From assembly GCF_000018685.1 (NCBI RefSeq), contig NC_010001.1:20001-75000 (forward strand): a stretch of 55,000 nt of DNA, written 5' to 3'. Positions within the stretch are counted from its first letter, which is position 1, and each line of letters begins with the position of its first letter. Origin of the DNA: Lachnoclostridium phytofermentans ISDg (GTDB taxonomy: Bacteria; Bacillota; Clostridia; Lachnospirales; Lachnospiraceae). Below are positions 33,876 through 42,634 of the stretch, piece after piece. The notes beneath the pieces were generated by a model. The model was given only the letters and a program-made list of their open reading frames with translations, made no database searches and was not told where the DNA came from. Both the position numbers and the translations under genes were made by a program.

Positions 33876-33920
33876 ATGGGACTGTAAAAGAAGAAATTGA
33901 TTTAAGTGGGAGGAGAGTTG

Positions 33921-34835
33921 GTGTTAAAAAAAAGAGAAAAGGGATTATTAACATTAGAGGCTTCCTTAGCATTACCGATATTCGCATTTGCAGTTTATGC
34001 ATTAGTTTTTTTCTTTCAGGTCATTGCTGCACAGGACTGCCTTCATTATTATGCGACTAAGGTTGCTAGTAATATATCGTCCTATGGGATGATAACAAAT
34101 TATGTTATGAATTTTAGTGAAGATGAGGATAGTAGTGCAGAGATAAAGGAAAATTTAAACGAGGATGATGAGACAATCTTCTCTGGGTTATTTGATACAT
34201 CGGATATCACAAATATACTTACGTCTGCAGCAAGTGGTATTATGCTGAAAGAATCTATAAAACCATATGTGAAGGATCATCATGCTATAACGAATTGTAT
34301 TCAAGGTGGATATGCAGGAATATCATTTTTAGGGTCGTCTCTGTTTGATGAAGAGGAGTGTATCCAGGTTGTAATGCAATATAAGATACAGCTTCCGATA
34401 TGGAAAGATATTTTACCAGTATTTCCAGTGGTACAGCGAATAAGAATTCGAATGTTTAATGGACATGCAGTACCTTCCTCGCTGAAAACAGATGAGGGAG
34501 ACAACGAAGATGGTGAATATGTTTATATTACACCAAACGGAACCGTATATCATACCAATGCAAATTGTTCCCATATTAAAATCAATGTTCAAGCAGTGGA
34601 TAGTACAAGGATTTCTTTTATATACAATTCTAATCATAGTACTTACCGAGCATGTGAATTGTGCTTTCAAAAAAACTCAACACTTCCTAGTACCGTTTAT
34701 ATCACAGAATATGGAGATTGCTATCATAGTAGCCGTACTTGTTCTGGTATAAAACGTACTGTTATAAAAGTGCTGTTGACTGAGGTAGGAGCGAGAGGCG
34801 AGTGTAGTAGATGTAAAACATATAAGAAGGAGTAA
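33921..34835 (+). CDS. TadE/TadG-like pseudopilin with duplicated Cys-rich tail
   Basis: The N-terminus has the pilin-like pattern LLTLEASLALPIFAFAVYALVFFF (class III signal and membrane helix, about 8-35). The middle is a probable extracytoplasmic domain. The C-terminal 100 residues hold two copies of a short module, Vy.T..G..YH....C..I......, ending in C..C (VYITPNGTVYHTNANCSHI...ACELC and VYITEYGDCYHSSRTCSGI...CSRC). This module is known at the ends of various Gram-positive surface proteins and may bind metal or form disulfides. The start is taken as GTG 33921 after GGGAGGAG; a GTG at 33906 overlaps that site. Confidence 0.8.
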   Translation: MLKKREKGLLTLEASLALPIFAFAVYALVFFFQVIAAQDCLHYYATKVASNISSYGMITNYVMNFSEDEDSSAEIKENLNEDDETIFSGLFDTSDITNILTSAASGIMLKESIKPYVKDHHAITNCIQGGYAGISFLGSSLFDEEECIQVVMQYKIQLPIWKDILPVFPVVQRIRIRMFNGHAVPSSLKTDEGDNEDGEYVYITPNGTVYHTNANCSHIKINVQAVDSTRISFIYNSNHSTYRACELCFQKNSTLPSTVYITEYGDCYHSSRTCSGIKRTVIKVLLTEVGARGECSRCKTYKKE

Positions 34836-34878
34836 TTCAAACGAAAAACAAGCGAAAAGAATAGGGGGAGTTAAGAAC

Positions 34879-35349
34879 GTGTTATCCATGATCAGTTTTG
34901 GTGAGATAAGTTTAATGAGTATTTTTAAACTTTGTGGAGTAATCTGGATTGGAGTAATACTCTTTATCTTAGGAATACAGGATATAAAACGGAAGGAAAT
35001 CTCGTGTTGGTGGCTTATTAGTTTACTTCCGCTTATTGTTTTTGAACTAGCCATGCCCTCTGAGATAACATTGATCGAAAGAATATTCGGAATACTTCTT
35101 GGGCTTTTCTTTGTAATCCTTAGTAAGGTTACAAGAGGGCAGATTGGTATTGGAGATGGGTATATTCTATGTGCAATGGGAGTGATACTTGGTATTGGCA
35201 AATCTACAATTCTTTTAAGTTATGCATTTTTGTTAACTTCTGCTGTGTCTATCGTTCTCCTTGTGTTTTTTCGGTGCAATCGTAAGAAAACAATTCCGTT
35301 TGTACCATTTTTATTTTTGGGGTACCTTGGCTGTATCTTAATAAAATAG
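34879..35349 (+). CDS. Prepilin peptidase, A24 family (TadV/CpaA-like)
   Basis: A membrane aspartic peptidase that cleaves the leader of the Flp pilin and pseudopilins. The 156-residue product has about five membrane segments and both catalytic Asp regions: GIQDIKRKEIS (about 33-43) and the GxGD motif IGIGDGYILCAMG (about 92-104). It lacks the N-methyltransferase domain, as is usual for TadV/CpaA. The start is GTG 34879, eight bases after AGGGGGAG; an ATG at 34888 is a weaker choice. It completes the processing needs of the locus. Confidence 0.9.
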   Translation: MLSMISFGEISLMSIFKLCGVIWIGVILFILGIQDIKRKEISCWWLISLLPLIVFELAMPSEITLIERIFGILLGLFFVILSKVTRGQIGIGDGYILCAMGVILGIGKSTILLSYAFLLTSAVSIVLLVFFRCNRKKTIPFVPFLFLGYLGCILIK

Positions 35350-35495
35350 GAGATGTAGCACCAACATAGAAGTTATAATCCCGCCACGGTGCTAATCACG
35401 TATAGAGAATCTCTCTACAGTTAGAGTTCATGAATCAATGCGTAAGAGATGGATTAATTTACAATAGACGAAGCAGCTAACGATAAGGAGTAAAA

Positions 35496-36068
35496 ATGAT
35501 AAAAAAAGCTTTTTTTACAGTGGAAGCAGCTTTTGTTTTACCACTTGTATTTTATACGATTTTATTTCTTTTAAATTATAGTTTCTATAGCCATGACAGA
35601 ACAAAATTACAAGCATTAGGGGAGGAAGTAGCTTTAAAAGCTGCTTCCTATATCTCTTACCAAGTTGATATGGACTGGACAGTATTAAGAGAAGAAGATT
35701 ATTTATCCAAAAGTATTCTCTATCCATTTGGTGTGGGAAGAGAAAAGGATGAGAGAAAGGTATTAAGTTATGTAAATGAAACATTAACTAATGGTTATTG
35801 GGTATGTGAGATAAGAGATTTACAAGTTCAGACTACCTTGTCTAAGGTTAAAATAACAGGTAAATTAAAAGCAGTTTTTCCAAGTGCAAAACTGTTTGGA
35901 ATTTTAAAGAAGGATAGTTTCACAGTGCCTTTTTGCTTTGAGGAAAGTATATTTTCGAGGGAAGAGAAAACAAGATTATTTGAAGTATCGATAAATCTTG
36001 GTAAAAAAATAAAGGGAGTAGATAAGGCAGTACAGAAATTAAAAGAACTTGTAGGAAAGATGAAATAA
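35496..36068 (+). CDS. Second TadE-like pseudopilin
   Basis: The 190-residue product starts with KKAFFTVEAAFVLPLVFYTILFLL, the typical TadE pattern of a processing site followed by a Glu and a single membrane helix. The rest is a small extracytoplasmic domain with a basic C-terminus. It ends the group of pilin-like proteins in the locus. The ribosome site is AAGGAG. In the 146-base gap before it a stem AGCACC/GGTGCT (35358-35393) is visible, and a 28-bp tandem repeat follows the gene. Confidence 0.82.
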   Translation: MIKKAFFTVEAAFVLPLVFYTILFLLNYSFYSHDRTKLQALGEEVALKAASYISYQVDMDWTVLREEDYLSKSILYPFGVGREKDERKVLSYVNETLTNGYWVCEIRDLQVQTTLSKVKITGKLKAVFPSAKLFGILKKDSFTVPFCFEESIFSREEKTRLFEVSINLGKKIKGVDKAVQKLKELVGKMK

Positions 36069-36086
36069 ATATCAGAAAAAATTAAT

Positions 36087-36226
36087 GTTAAAAGTAAATA
36101 CAGGGATTATTAATATAAACAGTAATGTAGGGATGCTTTACTGTTAGAAGTAAATGTCGTAATGATTTAAGTTAAAAGTAAATGTCGTAATGAACTAAGT
36201 TAGAAGTAAATGTCGCAATTAACTAA
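36087..36226 (+). repeat. 28-bp tandem repeat after the second TadE-like gene
   Basis: Units of type GTTAGAAGTAAATGTCGTAA start at 36087, 36143, 36171 and 36199, a step of 28 (the unit expected at 36115 is strongly diverged). The array starts 19 bases after the stop codon and fills most of the gap before the FHA gene. Confidence 0.8.
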
Positions 36227-36323
36227 GTTATAATCACAGGAATGAATTTACTAAATATGCTGTGTAAGGTTTCGTATTAGCATAAATTGGGCTAAATATG
36301 GTGGATAGAGGGAGTGAATAAAC

Positions 36324-38066
36324 GTGGGAAAAGAAGATATCCGTTCGGAATGGAAACGGGACATGTATCATAACTATTTGATTTTCAATGGAAGAGGAGA
36401 GGAGAGGGCGTCTTTTCAGGAGAAGATGCTGGAACATAATAAAATTGAAGGAATACTATCTTTTCAAGTTCATTCCATCGATAATCATAAACAATTTCAT
36501 TATGAAGTTACAGGATACCAAGCGATTTCTTGTATATCTGAAAAGGTTCCTCTAAGGCTAAGTCAAGTAACAATGCTTCTTAATCATCTGTTAGCAGTTT
36601 TAAAAGATGCAAAATCGTATCTTTTAGATACCAAGGATTTTGTGTTGTTACCAGAATACACGTTTATCCATTTGCCGGATTATAAATTAGGTTTATGTTA
36701 TTATCCGGGGTATCATGTTCCGCTTCAGGAACAGCTGGTTGCATTTTTAGAATTTTTAATGGGGAGTGTAGATTATCAGGATAAGGAAGCGGTACTATTT
36801 GTGTATTCACTTTATATGAAGAGTAAGGAAGATAGTATCACGATACAAGAACTTAAGTCTTTTATGGAGGAACTGGAAGTAAAAGATAAATCAGATACGC
36901 TATATATGGAAAATGGATTAGAATCGCAAGGTAAACTGGATAAAGTGAAAGAACCCCAAAGTAATAGAGAGCCTTATCAAAGCAAAAATACCATAAAGCA
37001 GCCATCTAATTTTAATAAACATAATGAAGAAAAGAAGAATCAGAAGCTTAAGGAATCTTTGGCGAATCCATCTCGAAGAAATCTTTTACAATATAAAGTG
37101 ACTTCTTTATTAGCAGATACAAAAGAAAGAATACTTGGGAAAGAAAATGAAAACGGAGCAAGTAAGAAATATGGTAATCAAAAGAAAGAAACAAAGAAGG
37201 AACATAAATATCCCTTTGTAAAAGAAAAGCTGGAGCAGGAAGAAGAAATCCTATACTATCCTTTCTTTTGCTATGCTTTATTTGCAGTACTATTTATTGT
37301 ATGTATCGGAATTTTCCTATACACTTATCAAAAGGGATTTTTATATCAATCCTTAAAGAAAAAGATAGATGGATTAAAGTTAATCTCTTTACTTTCTGTT
37401 ATGGGAGTCATATTGGGTTATGGTTATTTGAAAATATTTGCGAAAGAAAGAAAGCTAAGTCGCATTATAACAAGAACTACCTATCAAATGCCAGATAAGG
37501 AAGATTTATTTTCTAATTCTGTATCTTCAGAAGATAATAGCTTGATAGAAAATAGTTATAGAATACATAAGCAAGACAATAATCTGAATTTTAATAATCT
37601 TTCTAATTTTACATGGGAAAATAATGAATCCCCTATGATTTATGGAGAGGATTCATCTTCTGATTATTCGGGAGAATCTTATGGCTCTGGAGAAGCTTAT
37701 CATTCGGGAGAATCCTACGACGAGGAGGAGTGCACGATACTGCTTACTTGCCCTGATAAAGAATACGATACTCTTATTCCTTTAGAATCAACGAAATATG
37801 ATACAATAGAAATTAAGGAGTATCCATTTTATATAGGGACTGCAAAAAATAACCTGGGTTATAGTTTAATTAACACCGCGGTTAGTAGATATCATGCAAA
37901 ACTTGAAAAGGATGAGAGTAGATTTATATTAACAGATCTTGATTCCACGAACGGGACTTTTGTAAATGGAAGAAAATTAATGCCAAACGAGAATTTTGAA
38001 ATAAAGCAAGGAGATACGGTTTCCTTTGCAAACATAGGTTTTATCTTTCATTGTTTAAACAAGTAG
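36324..38066 (+). CDS. DUF6382-like and FHA-domain membrane protein of the Tad locus
   Basis: Residues 1-190 match the DUF6382-type N-terminal domain found in clostridial pilus loci. A charged, low-complexity linker follows (about 195-305), then two membrane segments (about 312-335 and 348-370), a Ser/Tyr/Glu-rich stretch (about 400-465) and a C-terminal FHA domain (about 485-580, with SRYHAKL and LDSTNGTFVNGRKL). FHA domains bind phosphothreonine, so a Ser/Thr kinase partner is implied; none is in the window. The start is GTG 36324 after GAGGGAG. It likely links phosphorylation signalling to the pilus machine. Confidence 0.83.
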   Translation: MGKEDIRSEWKRDMYHNYLIFNGRGEERASFQEKMLEHNKIEGILSFQVHSIDNHKQFHYEVTGYQAISCISEKVPLRLSQVTMLLNHLLAVLKDAKSYLLDTKDFVLLPEYTFIHLPDYKLGLCYYPGYHVPLQEQLVAFLEFLMGSVDYQDKEAVLFVYSLYMKSKEDSITIQELKSFMEELEVKDKSDTLYMENGLESQGKLDKVKEPQSNREPYQSKNTIKQPSNFNKHNEEKKNQKLKESLANPSRRNLLQYKVTSLLADTKERILGKENENGASKKYGNQKKETKKEHKYPFVKEKLEQEEEILYYPFFCYALFAVLFIVCIGIFLYTYQKGFLYQSLKKKIDGLKLISLLSVMGVILGYGYLKIFAKERKLSRIITRTTYQMPDKEDLFSNSVSSEDNSLIENSYRIHKQDNNLNFNNLSNFTWENNESPMIYGEDSSSDYSGESYGSGEAYHSGESYDEEECTILLTCPDKEYDTLIPLESTKYDTIEIKEYPFYIGTAKNNLGYSLINTAVSRYHAKLEKDESRFILTDLDSTNGTFVNGRKLMPNENFEIKQGDTVSFANIGFIFHCLNK

Positions 38067-38113
38067 AATGAGTTAGCTACCAAGGTTAACCCGTATATTT
38101 TACATAAGTTTAC

Positions 38114-38142
38114 TTGCCCAAATAAATCAACTGTTATATAAT
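38114..38142 (+). promoter_or_regulatory. Promoter of glpK
   Basis: TTGCCC (38114-38119) and TATAAT (38137-38142) are separated by exactly 17 bp. It lies between the FHA gene and a terminator-like hairpin, giving a glpK leader of about 210 bases. Confidence 0.65.
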
Positions 38143-38177
38143 GTTGATAATTAGGTAATTACTTATAGAGACAAGGA

Positions 38178-38240
38178 GGTGTTGTAGCGGTCCTTTGAAA
38201 AAGGGAATCAAAAGGCCGTACAACACCCTTTTGGATTTTT
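38178..38240 (+). terminator. Terminator-like hairpin in the glpK leader
   Basis: A long stem (38178-38190 with 38214-38227, GGTGTTGTA with TACAACACC plus inner pairs) is followed by CTTTT and later TTTTT. It lies after a good promoter and 120 bases before glpK, so it may act as an attenuator; it could also simply end the FHA transcript. Confidence 0.6.
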
Positions 38241-38360
38241 GAGAGTTTAATTATCAGACAACAGGTAACGGCTAAAGTAAAAACTTAATTGGGCGATGCA
38301 TAAGGATTATGCAGATACAATCTGTCCAGGCATATAACATATGCAAGAATGGAGGTATTT

Positions 38361-39860
38361 ATGGAAAAGTACATTATGGCACTTGATCAGGGGACAACAA
38401 GTTCGCGATGTATTCTTTTTAACCAGAGAGGGGAAGTTTGCAGTGTAGCGCAGAAGGAATTCACGCAGGTGTACCCAAGAACTGGCTGGGTGGAACATAG
38501 ACCGATGGATATCTGGTCTTCTCAGATAAGTGTGGCAGCAGAGGCGATGGCAGCAATTGGTGCGAAAGCAGAAGATATTGATTCGATTGGAATTACAAAT
38601 CAAAGAGAGACCACTATTGTTTGGGATAAGAATACAGGAGAACCTGTATATAATGCTATTGTGTGGCAATGCCATCGTACCGCAGATATGATTGAGCAAT
38701 TAAAAAAAGATGGGTTTGATTCCGTAATAAGAAAAAAGACGGGACTTATCCCAGATGCCTATTTTTCTGCAACTAAGATAAAGTGGATTCTTGATAATGT
38801 AGATGGGGTTAGGGAAAGAGCAGAAGCAGGAAGTCTTTTATTTGGAACGGTTGATACCTGGATTATATGGAACTTGACAAAAGGTAGAGTACATGTAACG
38901 GATTATACCAATGCTTCACGTACGATGCTTTTTGACATTCATAACCTTTGTTGGGATGATGAAATCTTAACTTATTTTAAAATACCAAAGAGTATGCTAC
39001 CTAAGGTGCAGGCATCTAGTAGTATCTTTGGACATACCGAAGAAGGTCTTCTTGGTGGTGAAATTCTTATTTCTGGTGCTGCCGGTGATCAACAAGCGGC
39101 ATTATTCGGACAGTGCTGTTTTGAGCCGGGTGAAGTTAAGAATACGTATGGTACTGGATGTTTTCTTTTGATGAATACTGGAGATACTGCAATTGAATCA
39201 CAAAATGGATTACTTACAACAATAGCTGCAGGAGATGCGGGGCATATTGAGTATGCATTAGAAGGAAGCGTTTTTGTTGCTGGTGCAGCCATTCAATGGT
39301 TAAGAGATGAGCAGAGAATGATTAAAAAGGCCAGCCAGTCAGAAGAGTATGCAAAAGAGGTAGAGGATACAAATGGTGTTTATGTAGTACCAGCATTTAC
39401 CGGTCTTGGCGCCCCTTACTGGAATCCATATGCTAGAGGGACAATCGTTGGTATTACTAGAGGGTTTAGTAAGGAGCATATGATTCGAGCAACCTTAGAA
39501 TCACTTGCATACCAAACTGTGAATGTTCTTCATGCAATGGAACAAGACTCTAATATATCCTTAAAGAGTCTTAGGGTAGATGGCGGTGCTAGTGCAAATA
39601 ATTTCTTAATGCAGTTTCAAGCAGATGTCCTAAACACATTGGTATATCGTCCACAATGTATTGAAACAACGGCGCTGGGTGCTGCTTATCTTGCAGGACT
39701 TGCAACTGGATATTTTAAGGACCGAAATGAAATTAAAGATAATTGGACACTTGGCGGTACTTTCTCCCCACAGATGGATGAACAAAAACGAAAGGAACTT
39801 TTAAAGGGCTGGAAACGTGCTGTTCGATGTGCGCTTGCATGGGCGGAGGATATCGAGTAA
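38361..39860 (+). CDS. glpK: Glycerol kinase
   Basis: GlpK phosphorylates glycerol with ATP to glycerol 3-phosphate in the cytosol. The 499-residue product shows the FGGY-family N-terminal ALDQGTTSSR (about 6-15), GWVEHRPMDIW, the substrate-binding NQRET, GAAGDQQAALFGQ, GTGCFLLMNTG and the C-terminal DGGASANNFLMQFQAD signature. All are intact. The start at 38361 follows GGAGGT; an in-frame ATG at 38349 overlaps that site. No glycerol facilitator or glpD is adjacent. The upstream hairpin suggests control by antitermination, as for Bacillus glp genes under GlpP, but no GlpP gene is in the window. Confidence 0.96.
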   Translation: MEKYIMALDQGTTSSRCILFNQRGEVCSVAQKEFTQVYPRTGWVEHRPMDIWSSQISVAAEAMAAIGAKAEDIDSIGITNQRETTIVWDKNTGEPVYNAIVWQCHRTADMIEQLKKDGFDSVIRKKTGLIPDAYFSATKIKWILDNVDGVRERAEAGSLLFGTVDTWIIWNLTKGRVHVTDYTNASRTMLFDIHNLCWDDEILTYFKIPKSMLPKVQASSSIFGHTEEGLLGGEILISGAAGDQQAALFGQCCFEPGEVKNTYGTGCFLLMNTGDTAIESQNGLLTTIAAGDAGHIEYALEGSVFVAGAAIQWLRDEQRMIKKASQSEEYAKEVEDTNGVYVVPAFTGLGAPYWNPYARGTIVGITRGFSKEHMIRATLESLAYQTVNVLHAMEQDSNISLKSLRVDGGASANNFLMQFQADVLNTLVYRPQCIETTALGAAYLAGLATGYFKDRNEIKDNWTLGGTFSPQMDEQKRKELLKGWKRAVRCALAWAEDIE

Positions 39861-39872
39861 AGGAGTTAAAGC

Positions 39873-41063
39873 TTGGAATTATATAATAAAATATTAGAAT
39901 ATTTTTTAACCAAGGGATGTCAGCGTTTACAGGTAAATGCATCTGGTATGGATGTATTCTATCAAACAAATCTAGAGCAATGCACCGTATATTGGCTGAT
40001 TGAAATTTATAATGGAACAGAAATCTTAAATGATCAGTATCAAAACATTAAACGTCAAATCGAAACAGCCTTTTTTAGCAAGGGTTATCAAAAGGTTTTG
40101 GTATACGCAATTCTTTGCACAAAGAATACAGAGGAAGCTTTAAAGATTTGTAGGATGAGCGAAAGCGCTTGTATCGTTGATATGCTTCAGTATCGTCTGA
40201 TGCTTTTTGAGGGTCAGGCTAGGGATGAGAATGGAGTATTTCGTGGGTTAGAGCAACTAATTTCAGAATATGGAAGATTATATTTTGCTACCCATGGAGG
40301 GCAGGATTATTCAAGCCAAAATACTGATAGTCAAGGAAACAATGAAAACTCTTGGGGTGGTTATGGCAGTGATTACGAAAATCAAAGAAGTCAAGGTACC
40401 CATCAACAAGGCTCCTATCAGCAAGGGTACGGTGATTATCAGTCAGGAAAAGCATATCAGAGAAAGAACGGATTTTTCTCTGGTGTTGGCATAGTTACAC
40501 TAGTTCTAATTGCACTAAACGCAGTGGTATTTTTCTATACTGACCTGTCCGGTAATTATAATAAGATTATTTCAGAAGGTTGCATTTTCTGGCCGCTTAT
40601 AAAATTTAATAACGAATACTATCGACTTTTAACCTATCAATTTTTACATGCGAATATAAGTCATCTAGTAAATAACATGCTTATTCTGGCAATTATGGGG
40701 TCCACATTGGAGCGACATGTCGGTAAATTTAAGTATCTATTGATTTACTTTCTGTCTGGAATTGTTGCAGGGATTGCCTCTATGAGTTATAATATGTGGA
40801 AAGGTTTATTTAGCAATAGTATTGGCGCGTCAGGAGCAGTATTTGGCGTTATAGGAGCAATCGCATTGATTGTAGTAGTGAACAAAGGAAGACTAGAGAC
40901 GATTGGTACCAGGCAGATTATCATCTTTATAGCACTTAGTTTGTATGGAGGATTTACAAGTCAGGGTGTTGATAATGCTGCTCATGTGGGAGGTCTGCTT
41001 GCGGGCTTCTTTATTGCTATGCTTGTTTACCGAAAGAAGAGGGGGCGCATACGTGAAGATTAA
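39873..41063 (+). CDS. Rhomboid-family intramembrane serine protease
   Basis: Rhomboids cut membrane proteins within the bilayer. The C-terminal half (about 203-390) has six to seven membrane helices with the oxyanion-hole motif HANISHLVNN (His259, Asn268), the nucleophile Ser320 in GASGA and catalytic His371 in AAHVGG. The N-terminal 140 residues form a soluble domain I do not recognise, followed by a Gln/Gly/Ser/Tyr-rich linker (about 143-198). That long N-terminal extension is unusual for a minimal bacterial rhomboid. The start is TTG 39873, eight bases after AAGGAG and 12 bases beyond glpK. The next gene overlaps its end by 11 bases. Confidence 0.92.
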   Translation: MELYNKILEYFLTKGCQRLQVNASGMDVFYQTNLEQCTVYWLIEIYNGTEILNDQYQNIKRQIETAFFSKGYQKVLVYAILCTKNTEEALKICRMSESACIVDMLQYRLMLFEGQARDENGVFRGLEQLISEYGRLYFATHGGQDYSSQNTDSQGNNENSWGGYGSDYENQRSQGTHQQGSYQQGYGDYQSGKAYQRKNGFFSGVGIVTLVLIALNAVVFFYTDLSGNYNKIISEGCIFWPLIKFNNEYYRLLTYQFLHANISHLVNNMLILAIMGSTLERHVGKFKYLLIYFLSGIVAGIASMSYNMWKGLFSNSIGASGAVFGVIGAIALIVVVNKGRLETIGTRQIIIFIALSLYGGFTSQGVDNAAHVGGLLAGFFIAMLVYRKKRGRIRED

Positions 41064-42057
41064 TATCTATTATGGGGGAAGAGGCTTAATCGAAGATCCA
41101 ACCATCTGCGTAATGAATAAGATGACAGAGGTTTTAGAGGAACTTCGTGTAGAAGTTACAAGATATAACCTATATGAACAAAAAAATAGCATCAGCATGC
41201 TTCCGGGTACATTAAAAGAGGCAGACGGTATTATACTTGCAGTAAATGTGGAATGGATGGGTATCGGTGGGTTTATGCAGCAGTTTTTAGATGCGTGCTG
41301 GCTATATGGCGATAAGCAGAAGATGCAAACGCTTAGCATGTTTCCAATTGTAACTGCAAACACTTACGGGGAGCGAGAGGCTGAACTTCATTTAAAGAGA
41401 TCTTGGGAGGTTCTAGGAGGAACATCTCTCGATGGTATCATAGCTTATGTAGAGAATTCTATCGACTTTGAAGTAAATACTTCCTATGCAGGTATCTTCG
41501 AACGAAAAGCGGAGTCATTGTATCGTTTTATTAATCAAAAATCAGTTACATTTTCAAGTAGTAGTCATGCAGTTATGAAAAATACTTTGACAACAACTCC
41601 GATTGAATTAACACCACAAGAGAGTGAACAGTTATCAATGTATGTATCAGATGATACTTATGTAAAGAAACAAAAAGAAGACATAGAAGAATTGGCACAG
41701 ATGTTTCGTGGCATGCTAGAAAAAAGTGGTTCAGAGAAGAATCAGGATTTTATTAAAAACTTTAAAGACAATTTTAAGCCACAGGAAGATAATTTCCAGG
41801 CTACGTTTTCCATTACAATGACAGATACTGATAAGACACTGTTACTTCTAGTAGCTGGAAAACAGTTAAAATGTAGCTATGAAGACAATATAGAGGCAGA
41901 TGTTATAGCAAAGACAACGAAAGAAATGGTGAATCGACTGGTGAATGGAAGAACAACCTTCCAAGGAGCCTTTATGTCAGGTGAATTAACTGCCAAGGGT
42001 GATTTTAAAATTCTAAGAAGGTTTGATCAGTTATTTAACTTTTCGGCGTTATCGTAA
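41053..42057 (+). CDS. Flavodoxin/NADPH-reductase-like domain fused to an SCP2-like domain
   Basis: The N-terminal 180 residues have the flavodoxin-like pattern of NADPH-dependent FMN reductases (VKINIYYGGRG at the start, EADGIILAVNVEWMGIGGFMQQFLDAC in the middle). The C-terminal 110 residues (about 225-334) look like an SCP2 lipid-binding domain, with the closing pattern LVNGRTTFQGAFMSGELTAKGDFKILRRFDQLF. Together they suggest a flavoprotein acting on a lipid-like or sterol-like ligand, which is inference. The start is GTG 41053, overlapping the rhomboid gene by 11 bases; longer in-frame starts inside the rhomboid gene give nonsense sequence and are rejected. Confidence 0.8.
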   Translation: MKINIYYGGRGLIEDPTICVMNKMTEVLEELRVEVTRYNLYEQKNSISMLPGTLKEADGIILAVNVEWMGIGGFMQQFLDACWLYGDKQKMQTLSMFPIVTANTYGEREAELHLKRSWEVLGGTSLDGIIAYVENSIDFEVNTSYAGIFERKAESLYRFINQKSVTFSSSSHAVMKNTLTTTPIELTPQESEQLSMYVSDDTYVKKQKEDIEELAQMFRGMLEKSGSEKNQDFIKNFKDNFKPQEDNFQATFSITMTDTDKTLLLLVAGKQLKCSYEDNIEADVIAKTTKEMVNRLVNGRTTFQGAFMSGELTAKGDFKILRRFDQLFNFSALS

Positions 42058-42195
42058 ATAACAAAACTAATTCATGGATGTATCCAATGAAAAGAATTAT
42101 ATTGAACAAGATTGTGTCTGCGCTATAACTGTAAACTTGATGATACGCATTGTCTTGTGAGTAAGACAAAAGGCAGCGCAGAAATGAGGAAAATT

Positions 42196-42465
42196 ATGTT
42201 TCGTATATGGGCTAAGATGATAAAAGACAACCATTTACTTCGGGATATTGTAATAGAAGATGATTCTACAGAACGTACCAGAACTAAAAAGATTTTTCAT
42301 GCTTTGGATGAAGTTTGTCATGAATTTGATTTATCAAAGCCATTGTGGCTTGAAGTCACTATCAAAGATTTTAAAAAACATGATAAAACTAGGTTTTTTC
42401 AAGATAATTTCATTGAACAGATCGAATTTGATTACTTAGAAATTCATGTAATAGAAGAAGATTAG
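42196..42465 (+). CDS. Small conserved-looking protein of unknown function
   Basis: The 89-residue soluble product (MFRIWAKMIKDNHLLRD...) is acidic and mixed alpha/beta by eye; I recognise no named family. The start at 42196 is chosen because GAGGA lies five bases upstream; an ATG at 42184 has no ribosome site. Translation of the sequence further upstream looks non-coding. It lies 138 bases after the flavodoxin-SCP2 gene. Confidence 0.65.
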   Translation: MFRIWAKMIKDNHLLRDIVIEDDSTERTRTKKIFHALDEVCHEFDLSKPLWLEVTIKDFKKHDKTRFFQDNFIEQIEFDYLEIHVIEED

Positions 42466-42634
42466 CGAATATGCCACGAAATGAAGTTATGAGCAAGTAG
42501 CATAAGCGGATTACGAATATCCACTTTAATAAAGGAATTGCATTAAGATACTTTGCGGGGAGTGTTCTTAGGCAAGACAGAAAAGGGAGAAGTATTTTAG
42601 GGTAACAATGTAATATATGGGAAAGGAAATGTAG

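Noticed and set aside
33760..33880. Insertion sequence with transposase
   Set aside because: The inverted repeat encloses only 50 bases with no ORF, and no target-site duplication is visible.
40945..41052. N-terminal extension of the flavodoxin-SCP2 gene
   Set aside because: It lies inside the rhomboid gene in another frame and reads as unrelated hydrophobic sequence; the GTG at 41053 starts the conserved domain.
42112..42195. N-terminal extension of the 89-residue protein
   Set aside because: It has no ribosome site, and the conserved-looking part begins at 42196 after GAGGA.
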